64,000 nucleotides of DNA. Source: an uncultured Anaerolineales bacterium. Its GTDB lineage: Bacteria > Chloroflexota > Anaerolineae > Anaerolineales > UBA6663. The stretch is from contig CALFZO010000142.1 of assembly GCA_937952305.1 (NCBI GenBank), positions 27,832 to 91,831 on the forward strand. Reading direction: 5' to 3'. The notes beneath the pieces were generated by a model. It was not told the DNA's origin, did no database searches, and saw nothing but the letters and a program-made list of their open reading frames with translations. Each line of letters begins with the position of its first letter. Position 1 is the first letter of the stretch. Both the position numbers and the translations under genes were made by a program. This document shows positions 47,969 through 56,309 of the stretch, piece after piece.

Positions 47969-50383
47969 ATGCAGAGGCAGACTCAGTTGGCGGTCGTGCA
48001 CTGGCGTTACTCGTTGCGCTCCCAGCTCTTATTGATGTTCCTCGGTCTGGCCCTAGTCCCGCTGGCGGGGGTGGGGGGCCTGGCCTACTGGCAGAGCGAA
48101 GCCGCCCTGCGGGAGCGCACGATGACGCAGATGGGCCTGGTGGCGGAGCTGGAGGCCGCCAACGTCAACGCCTGGCTGTCGGCGCGCCTGGACAACATGC
48201 AGGTGGTGGCCGGCACCGCCCGCGTCCGCACGATGGATGTGGCCAAAGCCGGCGACGCCATCCAGCAGTACTTCGACCAATGGGGTCTCTACCAGTCGAT
48301 GTTCCTGGCCGGCCCGGACGGCCAGACTCTGTTTGTGGCGGACGGTGGGGCCCCGGTCAACCTGGCGGACCGCGACTACTTCCAGCGGGCCATGCGCGGC
48401 GAGACGATCATCTCCGAGCCGTTGATTTCGCTGTTCTCCCATGACCTGGTGGTGGCGGTGGCCGCGCCGGTGACGGTGGACGGCCAGGTGGTCGGCGTCG
48501 TCGGCGGCACCTTGCTCACGGAGAAGCTCAGTGCGCTGCTGGTGAGCGCGCAGTTCGGCGCGACGGGCGAGGCCTATCTGATTAACGCCGAGCGTTACTT
48601 CATCTCACCCTCGCGCTTCACGGAGGCGCTCAAAGCGGAAGGCCTGATCACTGAGCGCGCCGAGATGGAGCTGCGCGTGGATACGCCGGCGGCCCGGGCC
48701 GCCCTGGCCGGCCAGACCGGGGTGGCGACCTATCCGGATTACCGCCGCGTGCTGGTCATGGGCGCGTACGCGCCAGTCCCGTTGACGGGCTGGGGACTGC
48801 TGGTGGAACAGGACGCGGCGGAGGCCCTGGCGGCCATCGCCACTTTGCGCAACCTCACGCTGGGCGCGGCTGGGCTCGCGACTCTGGCCGTGGCCGTGCT
48901 CGCCACGCTGTTCGCGCGCCGCATCGCCGGGCCGCTGGGGACCATGTTGGGCGCGCTGCAAAACCTGGCGCGCGGCGACCTGAACCGCGGCCTGGCGGAG
49001 GCGGTGCGGACACGCATCACGGGGCGGCGCGACGAAATCGGCGCCGTGGGCCGGGCCTTGCGGGCGGCCGAGCAGTACTTCATGGCCATGGCCGATGCCG
49101 CGGGCCGTATCGCCGACGGTGACCTGACTGTCACGGTGGCGCCGCAGGGCGAAACCGACGAACTGGGCCAGGCCTTTGCGCGCATGGTGACCGGTCTGCG
49201 CCGGACCGTGGGCCAGGTGGCCGAGACGGCCACAGCGGTGGATGGGGCCTCGAGCCAGTTGTCCGCTGCGGCGGGTCAGGCCGGCCAAGCAACCGCGCAG
49301 ATCGCGGCGACCATGCAGCAGGTGGCTCAGGGCACCCAGCAGCAGGCGGCCGGGATCACGCTGACGGTGTCCGCGGTCGGTGAACTCCGCCATGCCAGTG
49401 AAGGCGTGGCGGCGGGTGCTCAACAGCAGGCGGCCGCCATCGCCGAGGCGGTCAGTGTCACCAGCGGGATCGTGGCGGCCGTCCAGCAGGTGGCCGGCAG
49501 CGCCGGGGCCGTGAGCCGCGATTCAGGGACGGCGGCGGCCGCCGCCCGCTCCGGCGCCGAGCGCGTCACCGATACTGTCCAGGGGATGCGCACGCTGCGC
49601 GAGAAGGTGCACGCCTCGGCCGCCAAGGTGCGCGTTATGAGCCAGCGCTCGGAGCAGATCGGCGCCATCGTCGAGACCATCGACGAGATCGCGGCGCAGA
49701 CCAACCTGCTGGCGCTCAACGCCGCCATCGAGGCGGCCCGGGCCGGCGAGCACGGCAAGGGCTTCGCGGTGGTGGCCGACGAAGTCCGCAAGCTGGCGGA
49801 GCGCGCCTCCAGCGCCACCAAGGAGATCGGCGGGCTGGTGCGCGGCATTCAAGTAATCGCCGGGGAGGCCGCGCAGGCCATGGACGAGGGCGCGCAGGAG
49901 GCCGAACAGGGCGTGGGCCGCGCCGACGCGGCCGGCCAGGCGTTGGCGGATATCCTGACGACGGCCGAGGCCGTGAGCGCCCAGGCGGCCATGGCGCTGC
50001 AGGTGACCGAGACGATGGCGGCGGCCTCCACCGACCTGACGCGCGCCATGCAGCGCGTCAGCGCCGTGGTGGACGCCAACGCGCGCGCGACGCGGAATAT
50101 GGCGGCCGGGTCGGACGAAGCGGTCGAGTCGATCGAGAACATCGCCAGCATCAGCGAAGAGAATTCCGCCGCCGTGGAAGAGGTGAGCGCCTCGGCCGAG
50201 GAGATGGCGGCCCAGGTGGAGCAAGTGGGCGGCAGCGCCCAGGCGCTGGCCGATCTGGCGCGCTCGTTGACCGAACTGGTGGGGCGCTTCCAGCTGCCCG
50301 CGCCGGCGGCGGCCGCCGAACCAGTCCGGTCTGCGCCGGCGGCGCCGCCGCGCCCGAGCGAACGCCAGTTCATGTTGAACTGA
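47969..50383 (+). CDS. Methyl-accepting chemotaxis protein with dCache sensor
   Basis: An 804-residue chemoreceptor. One transmembrane helix near residues 20-42 and a second near 297-317 flank a periplasmic sensor of about 250 residues; the sequence GETIISEPLISLFSHDLVVAVAAPV is typical of double-Cache domains. A HAMP region follows (RRIAGPLGTMLGALQNLARGD), then a second HAMP-like part and the cytoplasmic signalling domain with its hairpin tip QTNLLALNAAIEAARAGEHG around residue 580. A GGAGG site supports the start at 47969. No other chemotaxis gene is in the window. A terminator follows. Confidence 0.92.
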   Translation: MQRQTQLAVVHWRYSLRSQLLLMFLGLALVPLAGVGGLAYWQSEAALRERTMTQMGLVAELEAANVNAWLSARLDNMQVVAGTARVRTMDVAKAGDAIQQYFDQWGLYQSMFLAGPDGQTLFVADGGAPVNLADRDYFQRAMRGETIISEPLISLFSHDLVVAVAAPVTVDGQVVGVVGGTLLTEKLSALLVSAQFGATGEAYLINAERYFISPSRFTEALKAEGLITERAEMELRVDTPAARAALAGQTGVATYPDYRRVLVMGAYAPVPLTGWGLLVEQDAAEALAAIATLRNLTLGAAGLATLAVAVLATLFARRIAGPLGTMLGALQNLARGDLNRGLAEAVRTRITGRRDEIGAVGRALRAAEQYFMAMADAAGRIADGDLTVTVAPQGETDELGQAFARMVTGLRRTVGQVAETATAVDGASSQLSAAAGQAGQATAQIAATMQQVAQGTQQQAAGITLTVSAVGELRHASEGVAAGAQQQAAAIAEAVSVTSGIVAAVQQVAGSAGAVSRDSGTAAAAARSGAERVTDTVQGMRTLREKVHASAAKVRVMSQRSEQIGAIVETIDEIAAQTNLLALNAAIEAARAGEHGKGFAVVADEVRKLAERASSATKEIGGLVRGIQVIAGEAAQAMDEGAQEAEQGVGRADAAGQALADILTTAEAVSAQAAMALQVTETMAAASTDLTRAMQRVSAVVDANARATRNMAAGSDEAVESIENIASISEENSAAVEEVSASAEEMAAQVEQVGGSAQALADLARSLTELVGRFQLPAPAAAAEPVRSAPAAPPRPSERQFMLN

Positions 50384-50409
50384 AGGCTGGCTTTCCGGAG
50401 TGAAACGAC

Positions 50410-50438
50410 AGCGGGTTGGCCAACGCCAACCCGCTTTT
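50410..50438 (+). terminator. Intrinsic terminator of the chemoreceptor gene
   Basis: A 10-bp perfect stem, AGCGGGTTGG (50410-50419) with CCAACCCGCT (50426-50435) and a six-base loop, ends in TTTT. It is 27 bases past the stop codon and separates the convergent operon on the other strand. Confidence 0.85.
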
Positions 50439-50474
50439 GCGTGCCTTCGGTTGCCGGCGTGCGCGGCAGCGGCG

Positions 50475-51401
50475 CTAGGTTGGGCCGCCCTGGCTGGCCA
50501 GGAACTGCGCTGTTGCGGCGGCGGTGGGCAGCGACGGCTGCGCGCCCAGTTTCGTCACCGACAGCGCCGCGACCGCGTTGGCGTAGCGCATGGCCCCCGG
50601 CAGCGCTTCGCCGCGCGCCAGCGCGCAGGCCAGGCCGCCGTTGAAGGCATCGCCGGCGGCGGTGGTGTCCACGGCCTGGACGGTGAAGCCGGGCGCGTGC
50701 CAGCGGGCCTGCGCGTCGAGGCTCAGCGCCCCAGCCTTGCCCAGAGTCACCACCACGCCGCGCGCCCCGCGGGCCAGCAACTGACGGGCGCCGGCCTCGG
50801 CCTCCGCCGCGGAGGCAACGGCGCCGCCGGTCAGCCGGCTCAACTCGGTTTCGTTGGGCGTCAGCCACACATCCGCGATCAGGTCGTCTGGCAGCGCCGC
50901 CGCCGGCGCCGGGTTGAGGATCGCCCGGACCCCATGCCGCCGCGCCAGGCGCAGCGCCGCCGCGACCGTGTCCAACGGGATCTCCAACTGCACCAGCAGG
51001 GCGCTGGCGCCGGCGAAGACGGCCTCGGCCAGCTCCACGTGTTCGGGCCGCAGCGCGCCGTTGGCGCCAGGCGCCACGCCGATCAGGTTCTCGCCGGCCG
51101 CGTCCACCATGATCAGGGCGACGCCGGAGGGCAGGGCCGCGTCGCGCGTGATGAAAGCGCAGTCGATGTGCTCGGCCCGGTAGTTGGCCAGAGCCTGGTC
51201 GCCGAGCCAATCCTGGCCCAGGCGGGCCACAAAGGCGACCTCCGCGCCCAGGCGGGCAGCGGCTACGGCCTGGTTGGCGCCCTTGCCGCCGGCGGCGGTG
51301 GAGAAGCGCCCGCCCAGGACGGTCTCGCCGGCCTGGGGCAGCCGGTCGCTCTGCAGGATCATGTCCGTGTTAGCGCTGCCGACGACGACGACGCGTCCCA
51401 T
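50475..51401 (-). CDS. rbsK: Ribokinase (PfkB family)
   Basis: A 308-residue sugar kinase. The substrate motif VGSANTDM and GGKGANQAVAAARLG near residue 38 are ribokinase-specific; the ATP and anion-hole motif reads DTTAAGDAFNGGLA near residue 250, with Ala instead of the usual Gly at the second position. It phosphorylates D-ribose to ribose 5-phosphate. It is the last gene of the large operon, 71 bases after an esterase gene, and would trap ribose released by the ADP-ribosylglycohydrolase-family enzymes encoded upstream. Confidence 0.9.
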   Translation of the reverse strand: MGRVVVVGSANTDMILQSDRLPQAGETVLGGRFSTAAGGKGANQAVAAARLGAEVAFVARLGQDWLGDQALANYRAEHIDCAFITRDAALPSGVALIMVDAAGENLIGVAPGANGALRPEHVELAEAVFAGASALLVQLEIPLDTVAAALRLARRHGVRAILNPAPAAALPDDLIADVWLTPNETELSRLTGGAVASAAEAEAGARQLLARGARGVVVTLGKAGALSLDAQARWHAPGFTVQAVDTTAAGDAFNGGLACALARGEALPGAMRYANAVAALSVTKLGAQPSLPTAAATAQFLASQGGPT

Positions 51402-51472
51402 AGTGTCTGCCTTTCCTGTGCCCGCCGCGCCTCCGCGACGGGTGGGATGACCAGAGTGATGTAATCAGTGTG

Positions 51473-52210
51473 TCACGGGCGGCACTGCGCCAGGAGCCAG
51501 GCCGCGACCTCGGCGTCGCCGTAAGCGGCATCCCAGGCGCCGTGGCCGACCCCGGCCAATTCCGTGTAGCGCACAGGCGCCCCGGCGTTCTGCAAGGCCC
51601 TGACGGCGCGCCGCGCCTCTTCCACCGGCATGATCGGGTCCGCGTCGCCGTGAAACACCCAGAGCGGCAAGCCCTTCAAGCGCTCGGCCAGGGCCGTGAA
51701 GGGATCGCGCTCCGGGGCCGGAACCACCGGGTCCAGGTCCGGCGCCGGCCGGTCATCCAGGGTGGCGGTCGGTGTGACGCGGCTGCAGATGATGAGGGCG
51801 GCCGCGAAGCGCGCGGGATCGCGGTAGGCCAAGTACCAGGCGCCGACGCCCCCGCGCGACAGCCCGGTCAGGTAGACGCGGGCCTCGTCAAGCGCGAACT
51901 CGCGCTGCGTCGCCGCCAGGGTCCGCAGGGCCAGCGCGGCGTCGGCGCCATTCCAGCGGTGGCCGGGCCGCACCTGCGGAAAGACCACCAGCGCCGGCCA
52001 GCGCGCGGCCTGGGCGCGCAAGGCCGGGCCAAGCCCCACCTCGGTGGGCCGCCGGCCGTCCCAGCCGGCTTCGCCGCCGCCGTGCAGGAAGAGCACCACC
52101 GGCCAACGCCGGTCCGGCGTGTAGCCCTCCGGGACGTAGACCTGGTAGGCCCGCGTCACGCCGTTGTCGTCGAGCGTCCGATCAAGAAAACCGGCAGTCA
52201 CCGAGTTCAT
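51473..52210 (-). CDS. Alpha/beta hydrolase, carboxylesterase or dienelactone-hydrolase-like
   Basis: A 245-residue cytoplasmic hydrolase with oxyanion loop VVLFLHGGGEAGW, nucleophile elbow GLSRGGVGAW near residue 115, acid in FHGDADPIMPVEEA, and catalytic His in AGVGHGAWD near residue 224. No signal peptide is present. Its ATG overlaps the stop of the upstream glycohydrolase gene. It may cleave an ester on the operon's substrate once it is inside the cell. Confidence 0.85.
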   Translation of the reverse strand: MNSVTAGFLDRTLDDNGVTRAYQVYVPEGYTPDRRWPVVLFLHGGGEAGWDGRRPTEVGLGPALRAQAARWPALVVFPQVRPGHRWNGADAALALRTLAATQREFALDEARVYLTGLSRGGVGAWYLAYRDPARFAAALIICSRVTPTATLDDRPAPDLDPVVPAPERDPFTALAERLKGLPLWVFHGDADPIMPVEEARRAVRALQNAGAPVRYTELAGVGHGAWDAAYGDAEVAAWLLAQCRP

Positions 52211-54297
52211 CAAACAGGCTCCGCCCCGGTGACCGCCACGGCCTCATAACGGGTGTGGCTGCCGGAAAAATTCGAAAGACCGATCTGGCCCGTGAGGTAG
52301 GGCTGGTTGTGATCGACGCAGCGCAGCAGGGCCTGGCCGTCTATCGCAACGCTCAGGGATGGGCCGGCGGTTGCCACCTGCAGGCGGTAACGCTGGCCGA
52401 TCTGCCAGGCCAGCGGCGCGGTCGCCAGGATGGCGTAGCCGCCGGCGTTCTTGTACACCGCCAGCCGGCCGCCCGGCGCCAGGCCCACGGCGTACGAGCG
52501 GCGCGCGCCCTGCACACGCACGTTCACGTTGTGATGCTCGCCGGCCAGCGGCACCAGGTCCACGGTCAGGGCCAGGTCGCGCCAGTGGATGTCGCCGGTA
52601 TACGTCTCGTTGAGGCCGGGGCCGCTGCCGTGATAGGCGCCGTCTTCCAGGCGCCAATAGCCGCGCAGATAAGTCCAGCCGCTGATGGCGCCGAACTCGG
52701 CGCGCTCGCGCGAGAAGTCGCTGGCGAAATCGGCCGGGCCGGACCAATCCAGGCTGTCCAGCAGCAGCGGGCCGCTCCAGGCCTCGCCCGTGGTGCGCAG
52801 GACCAGGCCGACGTCGGCCAGCAGCGCGTTTTCCAGGCGGGGCAGCGGGTAGCGCAGAGTCTGCCATTGGCCGGGCGTCAACCCGGGGCCGGGCGCCTGG
52901 TGTTCGCCGCCGTGCTCGTCGCGCACGAACAGCGCGGCGCTGATCCCGTCTGGCGCGCTAGACGGTATGCAGACGCGGGCGGTCACCGTCTGGCCGGGAT
53001 AGAGCTTCGGCGAGAAGCTGGCGCCATAGTAGTTGGCGCTTAGCTCGCCGGGCCGATACAGCGTGCGGACGAAGACGCGCGCCTCGCCTTTCTTCTTGAG
53101 GTCGCGCACGGTGACGCGCAGCGCACCGCGGCCGGTGGGCGCCGGCCCGGCCGCCTGCTGCACGCCCACGATCTCGGCCGAGCGCGCCTCGGCCTGAAAG
53201 CCGTGCGTGGCGCCGGGATAATCGAAGTGATAGCGCGGCCACCGCTCCGGCGCGGAGGCTCCCGCCACCTCGGCGCCCAGCCGCGTGAAGAGGTCGGCGC
53301 AGGCCGGCAGATCCCAGAGATTCTGGCTGCCGATCAGGCTGGCGGCCACCACCCCGTCCTGCAGGGGCGCACGCCAGCGCTCAGCCAGGCCGTCCAAGCC
53401 GACGGCCACGCCCAGGATGGCGCCAACGTTGCCGGCGTTGCAGTCCGTGTCCCAGCCGGCGTTGGTGGCAATCTGGACGCCGCGCGTGAAGTCGCCGCCG
53501 CTGTACAGCAAGGCCAGGGCCACCACGCCCGCGTTGGGGATGATGTGGACGGCGCCGCCGTAGCGGTCATACCCGAACTCGCGCAGCAGCAGTTGATAAG
53601 CGGCGCGCCAGTCCGCGGGGGTGTGCCGGTGGAAGCTTCGCACGGCGCGCACGACGCGCGCATACTCGCTGCCGGGCGGGATCAGGGTCAGGCCGGCCTC
53701 GATCAGCGCGGCCGGGTCGGGCGTGTCGAAGGCCCGGCTCACCAGGCCGGCGATGAAGCGCCCGCCCAGGACGGCCTCGCCATCGTGGGTGACCCGGCTG
53801 GCACGCTCGGCCAGGTCGGCGGCCAGGCCCGGATTGTTGGGCGCCACCAAGCCCCAGATGTCGCTGAAGATCTGGCCGCCGATCTGTTCGGCCAGGGTCG
53901 GGCCGTTCAGACGGCTGGAGCCGGAGGCCGGCGCCGGGATCCCGCCGGCCAGGTTGGCGTAGGCGGTGTGCTCGGTGGAGACGCCGTAGCCGCCCCACCA
54001 GAAGGTGCCGCGCTGATCGGCCACATAGTTGAGCAACGTCTCGCCGATCTGCGCGGCCGTCACCGCCGGGCCATAGTCCTCCAGCGCCCGAATCAGCACC
54101 AGCGGCACGGCCGTGTCGTCGTCGGGCTTAAAGACCTTGCCGGGCGGCAGCGGCAGGAAGTCCGTGACCGCGCCCAGGTTGGCCGCGATCTCGGCCGCGG
54201 TCCAGCCCTCCACCGGCGCGCCCAATCGCACGCCGATGCACTTGCCCAGCCAGCCGGCATAGACGCGGTCGCGATAGTCGGGGGGCAGGGTGCTCAT
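52210..54297 (-). CDS. ADP-ribosylglycohydrolase family protein with C-terminal beta-sandwich
   Basis: A 695-residue protein. The first 340 or so residues are an ADP-ribosylglycohydrolase domain: YAGWLGKCIGVRLGAPVEG, metal motif PDDDTAVP near residue 59, and second metal motif GWDTDCNAGNVGA near residue 280. From about 355 to the end there is a long beta-rich region ending NFSGSHTRYEAVAVTG, of the concanavalin-like (LamG/3-keto-disaccharide hydrolase) type, which could bind a sugar. Family members act on ADP-ribosyl proteins or ADP-ribose derivatives, but many with extra domains have other ribosyl-type substrates. The start overlaps the preceding stop as ATGA. Confidence 0.87.
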   Translation of the reverse strand: MSTLPPDYRDRVYAGWLGKCIGVRLGAPVEGWTAAEIAANLGAVTDFLPLPPGKVFKPDDDTAVPLVLIRALEDYGPAVTAAQIGETLLNYVADQRGTFWWGGYGVSTEHTAYANLAGGIPAPASGSSRLNGPTLAEQIGGQIFSDIWGLVAPNNPGLAADLAERASRVTHDGEAVLGGRFIAGLVSRAFDTPDPAALIEAGLTLIPPGSEYARVVRAVRSFHRHTPADWRAAYQLLLREFGYDRYGGAVHIIPNAGVVALALLYSGGDFTRGVQIATNAGWDTDCNAGNVGAILGVAVGLDGLAERWRAPLQDGVVAASLIGSQNLWDLPACADLFTRLGAEVAGASAPERWPRYHFDYPGATHGFQAEARSAEIVGVQQAAGPAPTGRGALRVTVRDLKKKGEARVFVRTLYRPGELSANYYGASFSPKLYPGQTVTARVCIPSSAPDGISAALFVRDEHGGEHQAPGPGLTPGQWQTLRYPLPRLENALLADVGLVLRTTGEAWSGPLLLDSLDWSGPADFASDFSRERAEFGAISGWTYLRGYWRLEDGAYHGSGPGLNETYTGDIHWRDLALTVDLVPLAGEHHNVNVRVQGARRSYAVGLAPGGRLAVYKNAGGYAILATAPLAWQIGQRYRLQVATAGPSLSVAIDGQALLRCVDHNQPYLTGQIGLSNFSGSHTRYEAVAVTGAEPV

Positions 54298-55340
54298 GGG
54301 GTTGACTCCGTCAGGGCTTGCGCCAGCTCACTCAAGCGGACGCCGGCGGTGAAGGGCAGGCATAAGCCGCGGCAGGTGTCCAGTTGCGCGCGCCAGCCCG
54401 CGCTGACCGCGGCGCTCCCCTGCCAGGCCCCGCACAACGCGCCGACCAGGGCCGGCAGCGAGTCGGCGGATTTGGCGATGGCGTTGGCGGCCAGCACGGC
54501 GGTGTTCAAGTCGCCGCCGCAGCGCGCGGCCAGGGCGAAGGCGGCCGGCACGGTCTCCGGCGCGGCGTTGCCGTACGAGTAGACGGTGTTGATCAGGCGC
54601 GTGGTCAGCGCCAGCACCAGGTCGGGCACGCCCTCCGTCTCACGCAGGCAAGCCTGGGCTGTGTCATCGCCGTGGGCGATCCAGCTTCTGGCCGGGAACT
54701 CGGCGCGGCCGCGCGCCAGCGCCTCTTCCAGGGCGCCGCCGCCGGCCAGCCCGGCCAGGGCCGCCGCCATCGCCCGGGCGGCGGAGACGCCGTCTTCGGC
54801 GTTGGTCACTTGGGCCTCCAGCTCCGCCAGGCGGGCGGCGTGCTCTGCGTCGCCGGCCGCGGACAGGCCGAGCGCGACCGCGCGGCCGGCGGCCGAGTCG
54901 TCGTAGTGCTGAGGATTGTCGTTGCCGGTGGCCGGCGGCTCCAGGCCGCGCGCCAGGTTGTCCAGGGCCGCGCGCTCGGAGAAGCCGGTGAGGACGGTGT
55001 CGCGGTGCGGCAGCACGCGCTCGCGCCAGGCTTGGGCGAAGTGCGCGCTGGTCGGCGCCGGCCCGGCCCGCAGCACCGTCTGCGCCGCGAAAACCGCGTA
55101 CTCAGTGTCGTCGGTGGGGAAGGGTTCGAGGGTGGCGGACGCGATCCGGTGCGTGAACGGCAGCGTCAGCCGGATGAGGCGCTGGCGGGCCAGGTCGCGG
55201 TTGGTGCGCCACAGGAACTCGCGGCGTTTCTCCGGGAACTGGAAGGTGCGGTGGAAGAGCGCCGGAAAGCCGAGGGCATCGCCGTAGGCCAGGCCGAGCA
55301 GGGCACCGTAGGTGCGGTCAAAGCGCGAGAGGGGCATCAT
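54294..55340 (-). CDS. ADP-ribosylglycohydrolase paralog with altered metal site
   Basis: A 348-residue protein of the same fold: YGALLGLAYGDALGFPA at the N-terminus and first metal motif FPTDDTEYAVFA near residue 74. The second metal motif reads GGDLNTAVLAANAIAKSADS, where family members have D-x-D-[ST]; here the second Asp is Asn. The overall pattern is otherwise intact, so it may be inactive as a hydrolase, work with one metal, or act on a different substrate. It lies directly after a secreted esterase gene and overlaps the next gene by four bases. Confidence 0.82.
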   Translation of the reverse strand: MMPLSRFDRTYGALLGLAYGDALGFPALFHRTFQFPEKRREFLWRTNRDLARQRLIRLTLPFTHRIASATLEPFPTDDTEYAVFAAQTVLRAGPAPTSAHFAQAWRERVLPHRDTVLTGFSERAALDNLARGLEPPATGNDNPQHYDDSAAGRAVALGLSAAGDAEHAARLAELEAQVTNAEDGVSAARAMAAALAGLAGGGALEEALARGRAEFPARSWIAHGDDTAQACLRETEGVPDLVLALTTRLINTVYSYGNAAPETVPAAFALAARCGGDLNTAVLAANAIAKSADSLPALVGALCGAWQGSAAVSAGWRAQLDTCRGLCLPFTAGVRLSELAQALTESTP

Positions 55341-56306
55341 TTACTCCGGCGGACGCAGGAACTGACCGAGGTAGCGCAGACCTTCGACGAAGGCGGGCGT
55401 CCACACATCCCAGCCGTGGCCGCCATCCAGGACGCGAAACTCGGTTGAGATATTCGAGACGCGCGCGAGGCGGTTGAAGACCAGGTGCGCCTCCAGGTCG
55501 AGATCGTGCTGCGCCTCGGCCGGGTCCGGGTGCTTGTACTCGTCGTCGCCGACGGCGATGAAGATCCGCGCTGTCAGCCCGGCGGCCGCGAAAGACTCCA
55601 GCAGGGCCGGGTAATTCTGGCGCTGGTAGACCTCGTCCACAAACAGCTCATCGCCGCGGCCGAAGGCCCCGAACTCGCGCGCGCTGGAGTCAGCCGGCGG
55701 CAGCGGCGTGTACACGGCCGGGCTGAGCACCAGCGCGCCCGCGAAAAGCTCCGGGTGCGCCAGGGCGTAGCGCAGCGCGCCGTAGCCGCCCATCGAGTAG
55801 CCGCCGATGAAGCGGCCGTCGCGGTCGGCGTGCACGCGGTAGGCGGCCTCCACGTGCGGCAGCAGCTCGGTCAGGAACGCTGTCTCCACGCGCGCGCCCG
55901 GCTGGTCGGTCCCGCTGTGTTCGGAATCGACGTAGTAACTGGCGCGCTGGCTGGTGGGCGCGTCCGGCAGAATGGCCACCAGCGCCGGGACGTCGCCGGC
56001 CGCGATCAGGGCGTCCAGCTCCGGTTTGACGCGCGCCCAACTGGCCAGGTTGTCGCCGCGCCCGTGCAGCAGGTACAGCACCGGGTAACGCCAGCCCGAC
56101 TCGGCGTAGCCGGCCGGCAGGTACACGGCATAGCGCTGTTCGCGGCCCAGCACCGCCGAGGTAAAGCTGTGCTCCTCCAGTGTGCCCTCCGTGACCGGCA
56201 TGGCGATGGGCAGGCCGGTCTCAGTGGCTGAGACCGGCCTGGCCGCCGGCGCGGCGCAAGCCGTCGATAGCAGACACGTGATCAGCAGAACGAAGATCGG
56301 GCGCAT
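55341..56306 (-). CDS. Exported esterase lipoprotein (antigen 85/esterase D type)
   Basis: A 321-residue protein with a lipoprotein signal peptide (MRPIFVLLITCLLSTACAA, lipobox before the second Cys). The mature part is an esterase of the EstD/antigen 85 fold: YPVLYLLHGRGDNLASW, nucleophile elbow GGYSMGGYGALRYA near residue 168, and a catalytic His in LDGGHGWDVW near residue 300. It is anchored outside the membrane and may free the operon's ABC-imported substrate from an ester. The gene is three bases after citF. Confidence 0.86.
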   Translation of the reverse strand: MRPIFVLLITCLLSTACAAPAARPVSATETGLPIAMPVTEGTLEEHSFTSAVLGREQRYAVYLPAGYAESGWRYPVLYLLHGRGDNLASWARVKPELDALIAAGDVPALVAILPDAPTSQRASYYVDSEHSGTDQPGARVETAFLTELLPHVEAAYRVHADRDGRFIGGYSMGGYGALRYALAHPELFAGALVLSPAVYTPLPPADSSAREFGAFGRGDELFVDEVYQRQNYPALLESFAAAGLTARIFIAVGDDEYKHPDPAEAQHDLDLEAHLVFNRLARVSNISTEFRVLDGGHGWDVWTPAFVEGLRYLGQFLRPPE

Positions 56307-56309
56307 GCC

